Of a stretch of 64,000 nt of DNA, positions 1 to 7,988 are shown one piece after another (within the stretch, counting starts at the first letter, position 1; each line of letters starts with the position of its first letter). The notes beneath the pieces are model-generated. The model ran no database searches and was not told where the DNA came from. It saw only the letters and a program-made list of their open reading frames with translations. Position numbers and translations under genes: made by a program. The DNA is from an uncultured bacterium (GTDB lineage: Bacteria; Bacteroidota; Bacteroidia; Bacteroidales; Rikenellaceae), in NCBI GenBank assembly GCA_905214725.1, contig CAJMNH010000001.1, positions 310,001 to 374,000 of the forward strand, in the 5' to 3' direction.

Positions 1-792
1 CATCATCTCGTTCCAGAAGCGAACCGTGTCGCCCAACAGCCGCGTAAGACTGTCGACGGTCCCTTTGCACAGAAAGAAGTCGTATTCGTCGGCTCGGACA
101 TAACGCGGTGCTTTCGGCGCGACGGTCGTGGGGTTCTTCATCGGCCGGCCGAAGCTGCCGCCGATAAAGGAGAAGGCGTCGCGCAGAAACAGCACGCCGT
201 TGTGATGCGTGTCGTCGCCCATGAACCAGTCGGTGACAGGCGCTTGGGGCGAAGCGGCTTTCAGCGCGGGATGCCCGCTCGCAGCGGCCATCAAAGCGTA
301 AAATCCCGGGTAAGAGTTGCCATAGGCACCGACCCGCCCGTTGTTGCCCGCGACCTCGCGCACGAGGAAATCGATCGTATCGTAGGCGTCGCTCGCTTCG
401 TCGATCTGATCGGGCCTGCGTTTGTCTGCGATGAAAGGGCGGAGATCGGCATATTCCCCCTCGCTCATCCAGCGGCCCCGCACATCTTGGAAAACAAGAA
501 TATAGCCCTTCTGCACATACAGGTTCAGGAACGATTTCCACAGCGACGAGGTGAACTCGACGCCATAGGGACGGCATGAATAGGGCGTGCGCGTCAGCAA
601 AATCGGATGTTTTGCAATCGTATCGCACGGGGCATAGACGGTCGTGTGAAGCCGAGCGCCGTCACGCATCGGGATCATGTACTCGGTTTTACGGTAATTT
701 TGCTCAACCCAAGTCCGGTTGATCGTCCCTTCGGCCGCAGCATCGAAACCGAGACAGAGGAGGAGCAGGAGGAAAAGAAGCGTTTTTTTCAT
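1..792 (-). CDS. CocE/NonD-type (peptidase S15 family) secreted hydrolase, C-terminus outside window
   Basis: The first 264 codons of a leftward gene that runs off the left edge. It opens with a signal peptide (MKKTLLFLLLLLCLGFDAAA). Residues 36-60 (TEYMIPMRDGARLHTTVYAP) and 101-112 (FQDVRGRWMSEG) are typical of the X-Pro dipeptidyl-peptidase/CocE alpha/beta-hydrolase family. GNSYPGFY at 158-165 is the nucleophile elbow (GxSYxG) with Ser160. The Asp and His of the triad would lie beyond the window. Members hydrolyse acyl-ester or amide bonds; here the enzyme is predicted to act in the periplasm. The substrate cannot be told from this fragment. The start is the ATG directly before the signal sequence. 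Family assignment is firm, specificity open. Confidence 0.88.
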   Translation of the reverse strand, partial: MKKTLLFLLLLLCLGFDAAAEGTINRTWVEQNYRKTEYMIPMRDGARLHTTVYAPCDTIAKHPILLTRTPYSCRPYGVEFTSSLWKSFLNLYVQKGYILVFQDVRGRWMSEGEYADLRPFIADKRRPDQIDEASDAYDTIDFLVREVAGNNGRVGAYGNSYPGFYALMAAASGHPALKAASPQAPVTDWFMGDDTHHNGVLFLRDAFSFIGGSFGRPMKNPTTVAPKAPRYVRADEYDFFLCKGTVDSLTRLLGDTVRFWNEMM

Positions 793-840
793 AAAAGGGT
801 AGCAGTTACCCTACAAAGATAACGTTTCTTGCGACATTTG

Positions 841-1515
841 TCAATTCCCGCTCTTTTTTCCCGTATAATATTGCGAAATGTAAACCGTGAAAATCGGAAA
901 GAAAATCATGCCGACAATTGGCAGCAGTACGCAAACGACCTTCCCGACGGCAGTAACGGGGAAAATCGAGGCACCGACCGTGGTGACGTTCATCCACGCC
1001 CACCACAGGGCGTTGCCGTAATCGGTCAGATGGGGGTTGACCAGTATTTCATAATCATAGAAGACCAGTGATGCCAGATAGGTAAAGACCAGTACCGAAA
1101 AGAGATAGGCGGACAGCAGTTGATTGAAACGGTTTTTGGCAAGCCATGCGACGATGATGTACAGCGCCAGAAAAGCCCGAAGCATCGGCATCAGCCCGAT
1201 AAGCATCGCCCAGTCGCGCGGGACTTCGAGTGAAAACCAGTCGATCAGATTGAGATAGGGGATGGAGATGAGTAGGAAGAGTAGGTTGCGGACGAAGAAG
1301 CGTCCGCGCCGGTCGCTGCGTCCCATGCGTACGAGTAAATCGATGAGAAAAACGAGGCAAACGACAAACTGTACCCACAGATAGGCTTCGGAAAAGTGCC
1401 GATGGTCGCCCATGAGAATCTCCACGGAAATAGCCAGCAGCAGGACGACTCCGGCCGCCAGCGTAACGAAATTCATCGGAAGGTTTCGAATGAAGGAGGT
1501 TTGCTGTTGATTCAT
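841..1515 (-). CDS. Potassium-channel-like six-helix membrane protein with atypical filter
   Basis: A 224-residue integral membrane protein with hydrophobic segments near residues 17-35, 45-62, 76-95, 103-125 and 135-155, then a re-entrant pore segment and a last helix at 191-215. This is the S1-S6 layout of small bacterial voltage-gated-like K+ channels. The pore region has the family pattern (ALWWAWMNVTTVG, 169-181), but TVGYG/D is replaced by TVGAS (179-183). S4 is not rich in arginine, so classical voltage sensing is doubtful. There is no cytosolic RCK or cyclic-nucleotide domain. The fold is convincing; K+ selectivity is not assured. It stands alone, 48 bp upstream (in map terms) of the hydrolase start, on the same strand. 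Confidence 0.75.
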   Translation of the reverse strand: MNQQQTSFIRNLPMNFVTLAAGVVLLLAISVEILMGDHRHFSEAYLWVQFVVCLVFLIDLLVRMGRSDRRGRFFVRNLLFLLISIPYLNLIDWFSLEVPRDWAMLIGLMPMLRAFLALYIIVAWLAKNRFNQLLSAYLFSVLVFTYLASLVFYDYEILVNPHLTDYGNALWWAWMNVTTVGASIFPVTAVGKVVCVLLPIVGMIFFPIFTVYISQYYTGKKSGN

Positions 1516-1600
1516 AATCGGTTGAAGTTTACGGTCGAACGGACAAAATCGGTGCCATAGCTCTCACGATGTTTTTTTCGAGAAAAAAGCATTGAAAACT

Positions 1601-1631
1601 TTTGTGCGAATAAAAAAATCTATTACCTTTG
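1601..1631 (+). promoter_or_regulatory. Bacteroidetes-type promoter of tRNA-Met
   Basis: TTTG at 1601-1604, 19 bp spacer, TACCTTTG at 1624-1631. This is a full match to the Bacteroidetes primary-sigma consensus (TTTG, 19-21 bp, TAnnTTTG). The expected start of transcription near 1638 precedes the mature tRNA by about a dozen bases. Confidence 0.8.
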
Positions 1632-1650
1632 CACTCGCTTTCAAAGCAAT

Positions 1651-1724
1651 GGCGAGATAGCTCAGCTGGTTAGAGCGCATGATTCATAATCATGAGGTCG
1701 AGAGTTCAAGTCTCTCTCTCGCTA
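1651..1724 (+). tRNA. tRNA-Met (CAT anticodon)
   Basis: A 74-nt cloverleaf: acceptor GGCGAGA pairs with TCTCGCT (1717-1723, one G-U), and the anticodon stem CATGA/TCATG encloses loop TTCATAA with CAT at 1685-1687. The T-arm carries GTTCAAGT. The discriminator is A1724 and CCA is not encoded. The first acceptor pair is G-U rather than the unpaired C-A of initiator tRNA, so elongator Met is likelier; a tRNA-Ile with lysidine-modified CAU cannot be fully excluded. Confidence 0.9.
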
Positions 1725-1743
1725 CTAAACAGATCAACCGATT

Positions 1744-1771
1744 ACGGAGTTCTCCTAAGAACTCCGTTTTT
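1744..1771 (+). terminator. Intrinsic terminator after tRNA-Met
   Basis: Perfect 10-bp stem (1744-1753 with 1758-1767), loop CCTA, then a T run. From here to the next gene at 2045 I see no convincing gene; a second weaker hairpin with a T run lies at 1943-1965. Confidence 0.8.
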
Positions 1772-2044
1772 CCTTTTAATATCTTCGCTTTTGATAAGGC
1801 GGCCGGCATCGGCCGATCTCACCGCGTCTTCCTCCCGAAACCAATCTTTTTCCATCGGGCGCGGACGAATCCCCTCCCTGCTTACAATCATGTCTCAAAC
1901 GAAGAATCCGGCCGAAATCCCGTACGAAATGAGATAGAAAAGAGTCCCCTAATAAGGACTTTTTTCATTTGTATGGGCAATCGAGGAGCACCCGAATTTA
2001 AAGTTTCATGCCTCGAAGAAACAATAATTTTTTAACTTTAATGT

Positions 2045-2938
2045 ATGAAAAAATCGATTCGATATCTACCGTCAGAAGTCCAGTACGATCTGCACAGACT
2101 GGTGGCGCTTTTTCAAAAGAAGATGCAGGAAATCAAGATGATTATTCTTTACGATTACCGTCTCGCGGAAACGCTTTTCGGCAAGGAACCGCCGGTGCCC
2201 GACAATGTCCCCGATTCCTACGGATTCGTTATCGTGACCCGACGTCGCCTGCTCAAACGCCGTTGGAACGATCTTTTCAGCATCTACAATCGATTTCTTC
2301 AAGACAACGGCGATTCGATTTCGGCGGCACGGCCGGTTTTTTTCAATCTTTCTCTTTCCCAACTGAACCGGGAACTGAAAGCCGGTTGTCTTTTTTGCTC
2401 CATACTGAAAGAAAAGGGGATCTTTCTGTACGACAATACAGGACGCAGATTGGCCCGTCGCTGTAAATTCGATTTTCGCAAAATCAGAGACGACGTACGG
2501 AAATACTATGAAGAGATGCTCCTCGTCGCAGACGAATTCCTATGGTGTGCGGAACGCAGTCATAAGGAACGGAAAAGTCGCTCCGCAATGTTTATGTTGC
2601 ACCAAGTCGCAGAAAATTATCTGCATACGGCGTTTTATGTCTATATTCAATACGGCATCAAATTCCACGACATCGACATGTGGCTCGATTACTGCCGACT
2701 GTTGATTCCCGAATTCGCCTCGGTTTTTCCGCAGAACACCGAAGAAGACATCCGTCTGTACCATCTTTTGCAGAGCGCCTATATAAAGGCCCGTTACGAT
2801 CGATATTATCCGGCCTCGGACAATGAGACAGCCTTGCTGTTGCTCCGAATTCGCGAGTTGCGTTACCTGACCGTGCAGGTATGCCGGGAACGGTTCGAAT
2901 GCTACGACCGGATGATTCCCCGCAAGGATATTCGATAG
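2045..2938 (+). CDS. MNT-HEPN fusion-type protein with degenerate nucleotidyltransferase half
   Basis: 297 residues. The N-terminal part (about 12-130) aligns in layout with the minimal nucleotidyltransferase (MNT) domains fused to HEPN domains in Bacteroidetes, but the active-site signature is gone: where GS...DxD is expected there is ILYDYRLAETLFG (34-46) and DSYGFVIVT (57-65). The C-terminal part (about 155-290) is an all-alpha HEPN domain, with AMFMLHQVAENYLH (181-194) and the helix-capping KARYDRYYP (248-256) typical of the family. HEPN/MNT pairs act as toxin-antitoxin or RNA-targeting modules, whereas fused versions are of unknown role. No RxxxxH RNase motif is evident. The start is the ATG 4 bp after TAACTTTA. 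Not part of an operon; it converges on the antiporter gene. Confidence 0.7.
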   Translation: MKKSIRYLPSEVQYDLHRLVALFQKKMQEIKMIILYDYRLAETLFGKEPPVPDNVPDSYGFVIVTRRRLLKRRWNDLFSIYNRFLQDNGDSISAARPVFFNLSLSQLNRELKAGCLFCSILKEKGIFLYDNTGRRLARRCKFDFRKIRDDVRKYYEEMLLVADEFLWCAERSHKERKSRSAMFMLHQVAENYLHTAFYVYIQYGIKFHDIDMWLDYCRLLIPEFASVFPQNTEEDIRLYHLLQSAYIKARYDRYYPASDNETALLLLRIRELRYLTVQVCRERFECYDRMIPRKDIR

Positions 2939-2955
2939 GCTCTGCCGGTTCGCTC

Positions 2956-5022
2956 TCAGGTAAGGTAACGCGAGCCTTCGTCGGTGCCGGCCTGCAACGG
3001 ATAGACCAGCACGAAATTATTCGCCCGAAAATACTGATTCAGATAGCGGGAAACGCGCGCCATGGACGATTCGTAGGAGACGCCGTTCTTGCGGCTCATC
3101 CAGATCCACAGCGCATCGTCGTTTCGCACGTCGCGCGAAACGATCAGAAAATCTTCCCAGTTTACGAACGGGACATAATTGATTTCGCCCGACGACTTGG
3201 CAAAGCGTTCCCGAATCAGGTCGAGCGTAGCCGGCGACCCGTAGAACATCGCCTTGGCACCCGTGTTTCCCACCACGTTGGCCACCCGTTCCAACGCGCT
3301 GAGGAAGCCGGCCTCCTTTTCGGCCTGCGGCGGCAGAACGATCAAGTGACGCTTGACGGTCGACAGCGGCTGCGAGGGCTTGTAAACGAAGACGTTGGTG
3401 CTGTTATCGGCGATAGTACCCTCCGCCACACGGCCCAGAAACCCCGAAGAGATGTCTTTGCGCTCGTGTAATCCCAGAATGACATCGGAGATCCCGCACT
3501 CGCGAATGACGCCCGAAATGGCATTGGCCGGACTCAGGTCATAGCGCAGCAGCTCTTGCAGGCGGGTGTCTGTCGCCGCGGCCGTTTCAACGGCCAACTG
3601 CAACAGACGTTTCGAACGTTTCGTCAACGGGCTGTCCGAGCCTCGATTCTCGATGACGGTGAGCGCATGCAATCCGTCCTTCGCGCGTTTCGGTTTAAGC
3701 GCCAGTCCCAGATTGACCAGCTCCTCGACATTGGCTTCGTTACTGACCGGAATCAATATCTCCACTTCGTCCCGCTCCGGCTCTTCGACGTCCGTCGTCT
3801 CCTGCATGGCGATATTGTGTGCGCCCTTCTGTGCCGAGAACGAAGCCATGGTGCAAGTGACCAGAATCATCAGGATCGTACCGTTGAGCACGCTCTCGTT
3901 CAGCAGCCGGATCGGCTCGCCGTCGGGAGCCGTTCCCAAAATGACATTGTAACCTACCAGCACGGCCGCCAGCGTAGCCGCAGCCTGCGCATTGCTCAAT
4001 CCGAAGATCACGCGTCGCTGATCGACCGACATGCAGAACGTCTTCTGCGTCAGCCAAGCCGCGATGAATTTGGCCGCCGTGGCCACGGCGATCATTACCG
4101 CTCCGACCTTGATCGTCTCGAAACTGGTAAAAAAGGCGCGGTAGTCGATCAACATTCCGACGCTCAGCAGAAAGAACGGAATGAAAATCGCATTGCCGAC
4201 AAACTCGATGCGGTTCATGAGCGGCGAGGTGGCGGGAATCAGCCGATTGAGCGCCAGACCGGCCAGAAAAGAACCGATGATCGCCTCCAGACCGGCCAAC
4301 TGGGCCAGAAAAGCACCGAGGAAAACCATTGCCAACACGAAGATATACTGTGAAATATTGTCGTGCACCCGCTTGAAGAACCAACGACCGATCAGCGGGA
4401 AGCCCAGCAGTACGAAGAGGGTGAAGGCCGTGATCGACAGACCCAACTGCACCCAGAACAGATTGTCGGCGCTTCCCGTCGAGAGGGCGACGACGATCGT
4501 CAACACCAACAACGCGAGCGTGTCGGTGATCATCGTTCCGCCGACCGTAATGCCGACCGCATTGTTCTTGCTGATGCCCAACTTGCTGACGATGGGGTAG
4601 GCGATCAGCGTATGCGAGGCGAACATGCTGGCCAGCAGTACCGAGGTGAGCCATGAAAAACCGAGGATATAATAACCGGCGACGATGCCGAGAAGCATCG
4701 GTATGCAAAAGGTGTACATACCGAAAGTCAGACTGCGCAGACTGTTGCGTTTGAAATCGCCCATATCGATTTCCAACCCCGCAAGAAACATGATGTAGAG
4801 CAGACCGGCCGTACCCGAAAGAATGATGCTGCTGTCGCGCAGCACGAGATTGAACCCGTGGGGACCGATGACGGCGCCGGCGATAATAAGCCCCAGCAGC
4901 GGCGGGATGCGAATCTTGTTCAGCAACAGCGGAGCGCCGAGGATGATGAGCAGAATGATGAAAAACTTCAGCACGGGATCGGCCAGCGGCAGGGTGAAAT
5001 CCATTGCGGTGAGAAAAAACAT
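2956..5022 (-). CDS. CPA2-family cation:proton antiporter with C-terminal USP-like domain
   Basis: 688 residues. Residues 10-400 form about twelve membrane helices of the Na+/H+ exchanger (Kef/NapA, CPA2) family, including LLGLIIAGAVIGPHGF near the first repeat and the ion-binding-helix motif GGTMITDTLALLVL with its conserved Asp. The soluble C-terminus (about 420-688) has the pattern of universal-stress-protein-like repeats (EVEILIPVSNEANVEELVNL; LIVLPPQAEKEAGFLSAL) and replaces the TrkA-N domain of true Kef proteins. The predicted role is Na+ or K+/H+ exchange at the inner membrane. The start could be Met1 (5022) or Met7 (5004). Monocistronic; the divergent small gene begins at 5187. Confidence 0.85.
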   Translation of the reverse strand: MFFLTAMDFTLPLADPVLKFFIILLIILGAPLLLNKIRIPPLLGLIIAGAVIGPHGFNLVLRDSSIILSGTAGLLYIMFLAGLEIDMGDFKRNSLRSLTFGMYTFCIPMLLGIVAGYYILGFSWLTSVLLASMFASHTLIAYPIVSKLGISKNNAVGITVGGTMITDTLALLVLTIVVALSTGSADNLFWVQLGLSITAFTLFVLLGFPLIGRWFFKRVHDNISQYIFVLAMVFLGAFLAQLAGLEAIIGSFLAGLALNRLIPATSPLMNRIEFVGNAIFIPFFLLSVGMLIDYRAFFTSFETIKVGAVMIAVATAAKFIAAWLTQKTFCMSVDQRRVIFGLSNAQAAATLAAVLVGYNVILGTAPDGEPIRLLNESVLNGTILMILVTCTMASFSAQKGAHNIAMQETTDVEEPERDEVEILIPVSNEANVEELVNLGLALKPKRAKDGLHALTVIENRGSDSPLTKRSKRLLQLAVETAAATDTRLQELLRYDLSPANAISGVIRECGISDVILGLHERKDISSGFLGRVAEGTIADNSTNVFVYKPSQPLSTVKRHLIVLPPQAEKEAGFLSALERVANVVGNTGAKAMFYGSPATLDLIRERFAKSSGEINYVPFVNWEDFLIVSRDVRNDDALWIWMSRKNGVSYESSMARVSRYLNQYFRANNFVLVYPLQAGTDEGSRYLT

Positions 5023-5186
5023 AGATATTTCGTTTTAGTCGCCCGTAAATTTACGTTTTTTCCCGATTATTTTCTCATATGAGAGCGTATTTATGCAGTT
5101 CGGAAAAATAAAATCAGGTATTTCATCGTTTTGTATGTGATTTGCAGAAAGAGAGAAAACGTTTCACATCAAAAACATACGACAAC

Positions 5187-5348
5187 ATGAAAGACGAACA
5201 GACAACCTGCACGCCCTGCGAGCAGAATTTCGAGAACAAAGTCAACGAATTGGTAGATCAGGTGGAAGACTACACCAAGAAGGACCACATGCAGAAAGAG
5301 CGTGAAGTCGAAGACGCCTTTGCGTCTGACGGAGAGGCGAAACACTAA
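5187..5348 (+). CDS. Small hydrophilic protein, unknown function
   Basis: 53 residues beginning MKDEQTTCTPCEQNF. The sequence is strongly charged and predicted helical, with a CxxC-like pair (TCTPC) near the N-terminus and an acidic C-terminal half. I do not recognise the family. It is supported by a clean ATG and by a strong terminator 36 bp after the stop. An in-frame TTG at 5142 would add 15 residues, but ATG is preferred. It may be a small stress-related or regulatory protein, but nothing in the sequence shows this. Confidence 0.6.
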   Translation: MKDEQTTCTPCEQNFENKVNELVDQVEDYTKKDHMQKEREVEDAFASDGEAKH

Positions 5349-5384
5349 CGGTTTCCACGATTTCGGGGCGGAAATCCGCCCGCA

Positions 5385-5421
5385 CGGAATTTATCCCGCA
5401 AGGGGTAAATTCCGCTTTTTA
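5385..5421 (+). terminator. Intrinsic terminator after the small gene
   Basis: 13-bp stem (5385-5397 with 5402-5414, one G-U), loop GCAA, then CTTTTTATTT. Confidence 0.85.
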
Positions 5422-5476
5422 TTTGTCCCTGCCGGAATGCGTATTTATACGTAGTGGCACTTTGCGATATTATCAC

Positions 5477-5484
5477 TATATTTG
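5477..5484 (+). promoter_or_regulatory. Probable -7 element of nspC
   Basis: TATATTTG fits TAnnTTTG, 35 bp before the nspC ATG. No good TTTG is found at the standard upstream distance, so only the -7 half is supported. Confidence 0.5.
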
Positions 5485-5518
5485 CACGATATTTCCATTG
5501 GATTAACTACACGACCGG

Positions 5519-6658
5519 ATGATTGATTTCAAGCGGATTCCTTCTCCTTGTTTTCTGCTCGACGAACATTTGCTGGAGCAAAATCTGGCTGTAATCGACC
5601 GTGTGCGCCGCGAATCGGGTGCCGAGGTGATCGTCGCGCTGAAAGCTTGCGCCATGTGGAGCATCTTTCCTACGTTGGCGCGCCACAGCGACGGAGCGAC
5701 GGCCAGTTCGGCCGCCGAAGCACGTCTGGTCCGCGAGGAGTTCGGGCAGCCGGCGCACACCTACGCTCCGGTCTATACCGACCACAACATCGGCGAGATC
5801 CTCGATTGCAGCAGCCACATTACCTTCAATTCGCTCGGACAGTTCCGCCGTTTCGGCGCAATGGCGCTGCTGCGCGGCATCTCATGCGGTCTGCGTATCA
5901 ACCCGCAATATTCGCCGGTCGAGACCGATCTCTACAATCCCTGCGTAGCGGGCTCTCGGCTCGGCATGACCGCCGAGGAGCTGGAGTCGCAGGGAGGGCT
6001 TCCCGACGGCGTCGAGGGGCTGCACTTCCACGTATTGTGCGAATCGCGGCCGGAGCATCATCGCAAGGCGCTCGAAGCCGTCGAACAACGTTTCGGCGCT
6101 TACCTCGGCCATATCAAATGGCTCAATATGGGCGGCGGCCACTTGATGACCCACGCCGATTACGACTGCGACGAACTGATCGCATCGCTGCGCGCCTTCC
6201 ATGCGCGGCATCCGCACCTGCGGCTGATCCTCGAACCGGGAAGCGCGTTCACATGGCGCACGGGCTATCTGGTCTCGACCGTCGAAGATATCGTCGTGAA
6301 CGGCGGCATCCGTACGGCCATGCTCGACGTATCGTTCGCCTGCCACATGCCCGACTGTCTCGAAATGCCCTACAAACCGGCTATCGTCGGCGCCCATGAA
6401 CCGCAGACGGGCGAACTGCGCTGGCGTATGGGCGGCAACAGTTGTCTGGCGGGGGATTACTGCGGCGATTGGGCATTCGACCATGAATTGCAGGTCGGCG
6501 AACGGATCGTCTTCGAAGATATGATCCACTATACGATGGTCAAGAGCACGATGTTCAACGGCGTGGCGCATCCCTCGATCGCCATCGCCGGAGAGGATGG
6601 CGGCATCCGCATCGTCCGCGAATTCGGTTATGACGATTTCAAGTCACGCATGTCCTGA
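5519..6658 (+). CDS. nspC: Carboxynorspermidine/carboxyspermidine decarboxylase
   Basis: 379 residues of the alanine-racemase-fold, PLP-dependent decarboxylase group. Lys42 in VIVALKACAMW is the expected Schiff-base lysine. LHFHVLCESRP (about 183), WLNMGGGHLM (about 201), LILEPGSAF (about 238) and NSCLAGDYCGDW (about 307-318, with the active-site Cys) match NspC closely. The enzyme removes the carboxyl group of carboxynorspermidine or carboxyspermidine in the alternative spermidine pathway used by gut Bacteroidetes. Its partner carboxyspermidine dehydrogenase is not in this window. It is followed after 23 bp by the cysteate synthase gene on the same strand and is probably cotranscribed with it. 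Confidence 0.93.
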   Translation: MIDFKRIPSPCFLLDEHLLEQNLAVIDRVRRESGAEVIVALKACAMWSIFPTLARHSDGATASSAAEARLVREEFGQPAHTYAPVYTDHNIGEILDCSSHITFNSLGQFRRFGAMALLRGISCGLRINPQYSPVETDLYNPCVAGSRLGMTAEELESQGGLPDGVEGLHFHVLCESRPEHHRKALEAVEQRFGAYLGHIKWLNMGGGHLMTHADYDCDELIASLRAFHARHPHLRLILEPGSAFTWRTGYLVSTVEDIVVNGGIRTAMLDVSFACHMPDCLEMPYKPAIVGAHEPQTGELRWRMGGNSCLAGDYCGDWAFDHELQVGERIVFEDMIHYTMVKSTMFNGVAHPSIAIAGEDGGIRIVREFGYDDFKSRMS

Positions 6659-6681
6659 AACAGAAGAAACCAAGATATTAC

Positions 6682-7974
6682 ATGGAGAATTTTACACCTA
6701 CCGATTACACGCTCGAATGTGTCGCTACAGGCCGACAGTTCGAAGACGAAGGCTGGATGCTCGACGACCCCTGCTGCAAAATGCCTTCGATGATCCGCAC
6801 CCGTTACGCCGTCCGGCAAATCGATGTGCGGCCTGACAGCTTCGGCTTCTACAAGTTCTGCGACTGGCTGCCCATTCGCCGTATGTTGCAGGGTTCGAGC
6901 GCTCCCGTAACCTATAAAAGCAAAGGTTTGGCCGATTATCTCGGCCTCGAAAATCTCTACATCACCTTCAACGGGTATTATCCCGAAATAGGCGCAAAAA
7001 TGACGACCTGCTCCTTCAAGGAGACCGAAGCGTACAGCGTCTGCGCCCGCATCCGCGAAGGCGACGACCGGATTCTGGTGGTCGCTTCGGCCGGCAATAC
7101 GGCGCGCGCCTTCGCCAAGGTCTGCTCAGACAATAACATCAAGCTGCTGCTTTCGGTTCCCGAGGAGAACATCGACGCACTTTGGTTCGAGCGGCCGCTC
7201 AACCCCTGCGTCAAGCTGATCTCCCCCGAACGGGGCGGCGATTACTTCGATGCGATCTTCCTGAGCAATCTGGCGCTCAAATCGCGGAAATTCTACGCCG
7301 AAGGCGGCGCCAAGAACGTCGCCCGACGCGACGGCATGGCCACCACCGTCTTGTCGGCCGCGACGACCATCGGAGAAATTCCCGACTACTACTTCCAAGC
7401 CGTCGGCAGCGGTACGGGGGCCATCGCCGCATGGGAGGCCAATATGCGTCTGAAAGAGGACGGCCGTTTCGGCAACAAGACGATGAAACTGATCGTCTCG
7501 CAGAATGCGCCCTTCGTGCCGATGTTCGACGCATGGCGGGTCGATTCGCGCGAATTGCTGCCCTACGAGGCCGCCAAAGCGCGGCGCGACGCCGAGATCA
7601 TCGACGCCAAGGTACTTTCGAATCGCAAACCGCCTTATTCGCTGGCAGGCGGTTTGTACGACGCTCTGAAAGCAACCGACGGCGACATCATGGTCGCAAC
7701 GAACGCACAGGCCCGCAAAGCCCGCGCCCTGTTCGAAGAGACCGAAGGTATCGACATCTACTCCGCAGCGGGCATCGCGACGGCATCGCTCATCAAGGCC
7801 GTGGCCGAAGGCCGCATCGACAAGAAGAAGATCGTCATGCTCAACATCACGGGCGGCGGAGAACGCCGCTGCCAACAGGATAAGGAACTCTGGTATCTCA
7901 AACCGAGCCTCGTCTTTCCGCTCACTCCCGATCCCGAGGAGGTCGTAGCAAAAGTCGAAACGCTGTTTGAATAA
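6682..7974 (+). CDS. Cysteate synthase (threonine-synthase-like PLP enzyme)
   Basis: 430 residues of the fold-type II PLP family. The pyridoxal lysine lies in TTCSFKETEA (Lys113), the arrangement of archaeal cysteate synthase rather than the SFKDR of threonine synthase. VASAGNTARAF (about 133-143) is the phosphate/substrate loop, and a glycine-rich QAVGSGTGAIAAWE sits near 239-252. Cysteate synthase converts O-phosphoserine and sulfite to L-cysteate. In Alistipes and related Bacteroidetes, cysteate is condensed with an acyl-thioester to begin sulfonolipid (capnine/sulfobacin) synthesis, which is the likely role here. No acyltransferase or reductase for that route lies in the window. A divergent threonine synthase is the main alternative. 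Confidence 0.85.
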   Translation: MENFTPTDYTLECVATGRQFEDEGWMLDDPCCKMPSMIRTRYAVRQIDVRPDSFGFYKFCDWLPIRRMLQGSSAPVTYKSKGLADYLGLENLYITFNGYYPEIGAKMTTCSFKETEAYSVCARIREGDDRILVVASAGNTARAFAKVCSDNNIKLLLSVPEENIDALWFERPLNPCVKLISPERGGDYFDAIFLSNLALKSRKFYAEGGAKNVARRDGMATTVLSAATTIGEIPDYYFQAVGSGTGAIAAWEANMRLKEDGRFGNKTMKLIVSQNAPFVPMFDAWRVDSRELLPYEAAKARRDAEIIDAKVLSNRKPPYSLAGGLYDALKATDGDIMVATNAQARKARALFEETEGIDIYSAAGIATASLIKAVAEGRIDKKKIVMLNITGGGERRCQQDKELWYLKPSLVFPLTPDPEEVVAKVETLFE

Positions 7975-7988
7975 AATACGATTGAACT

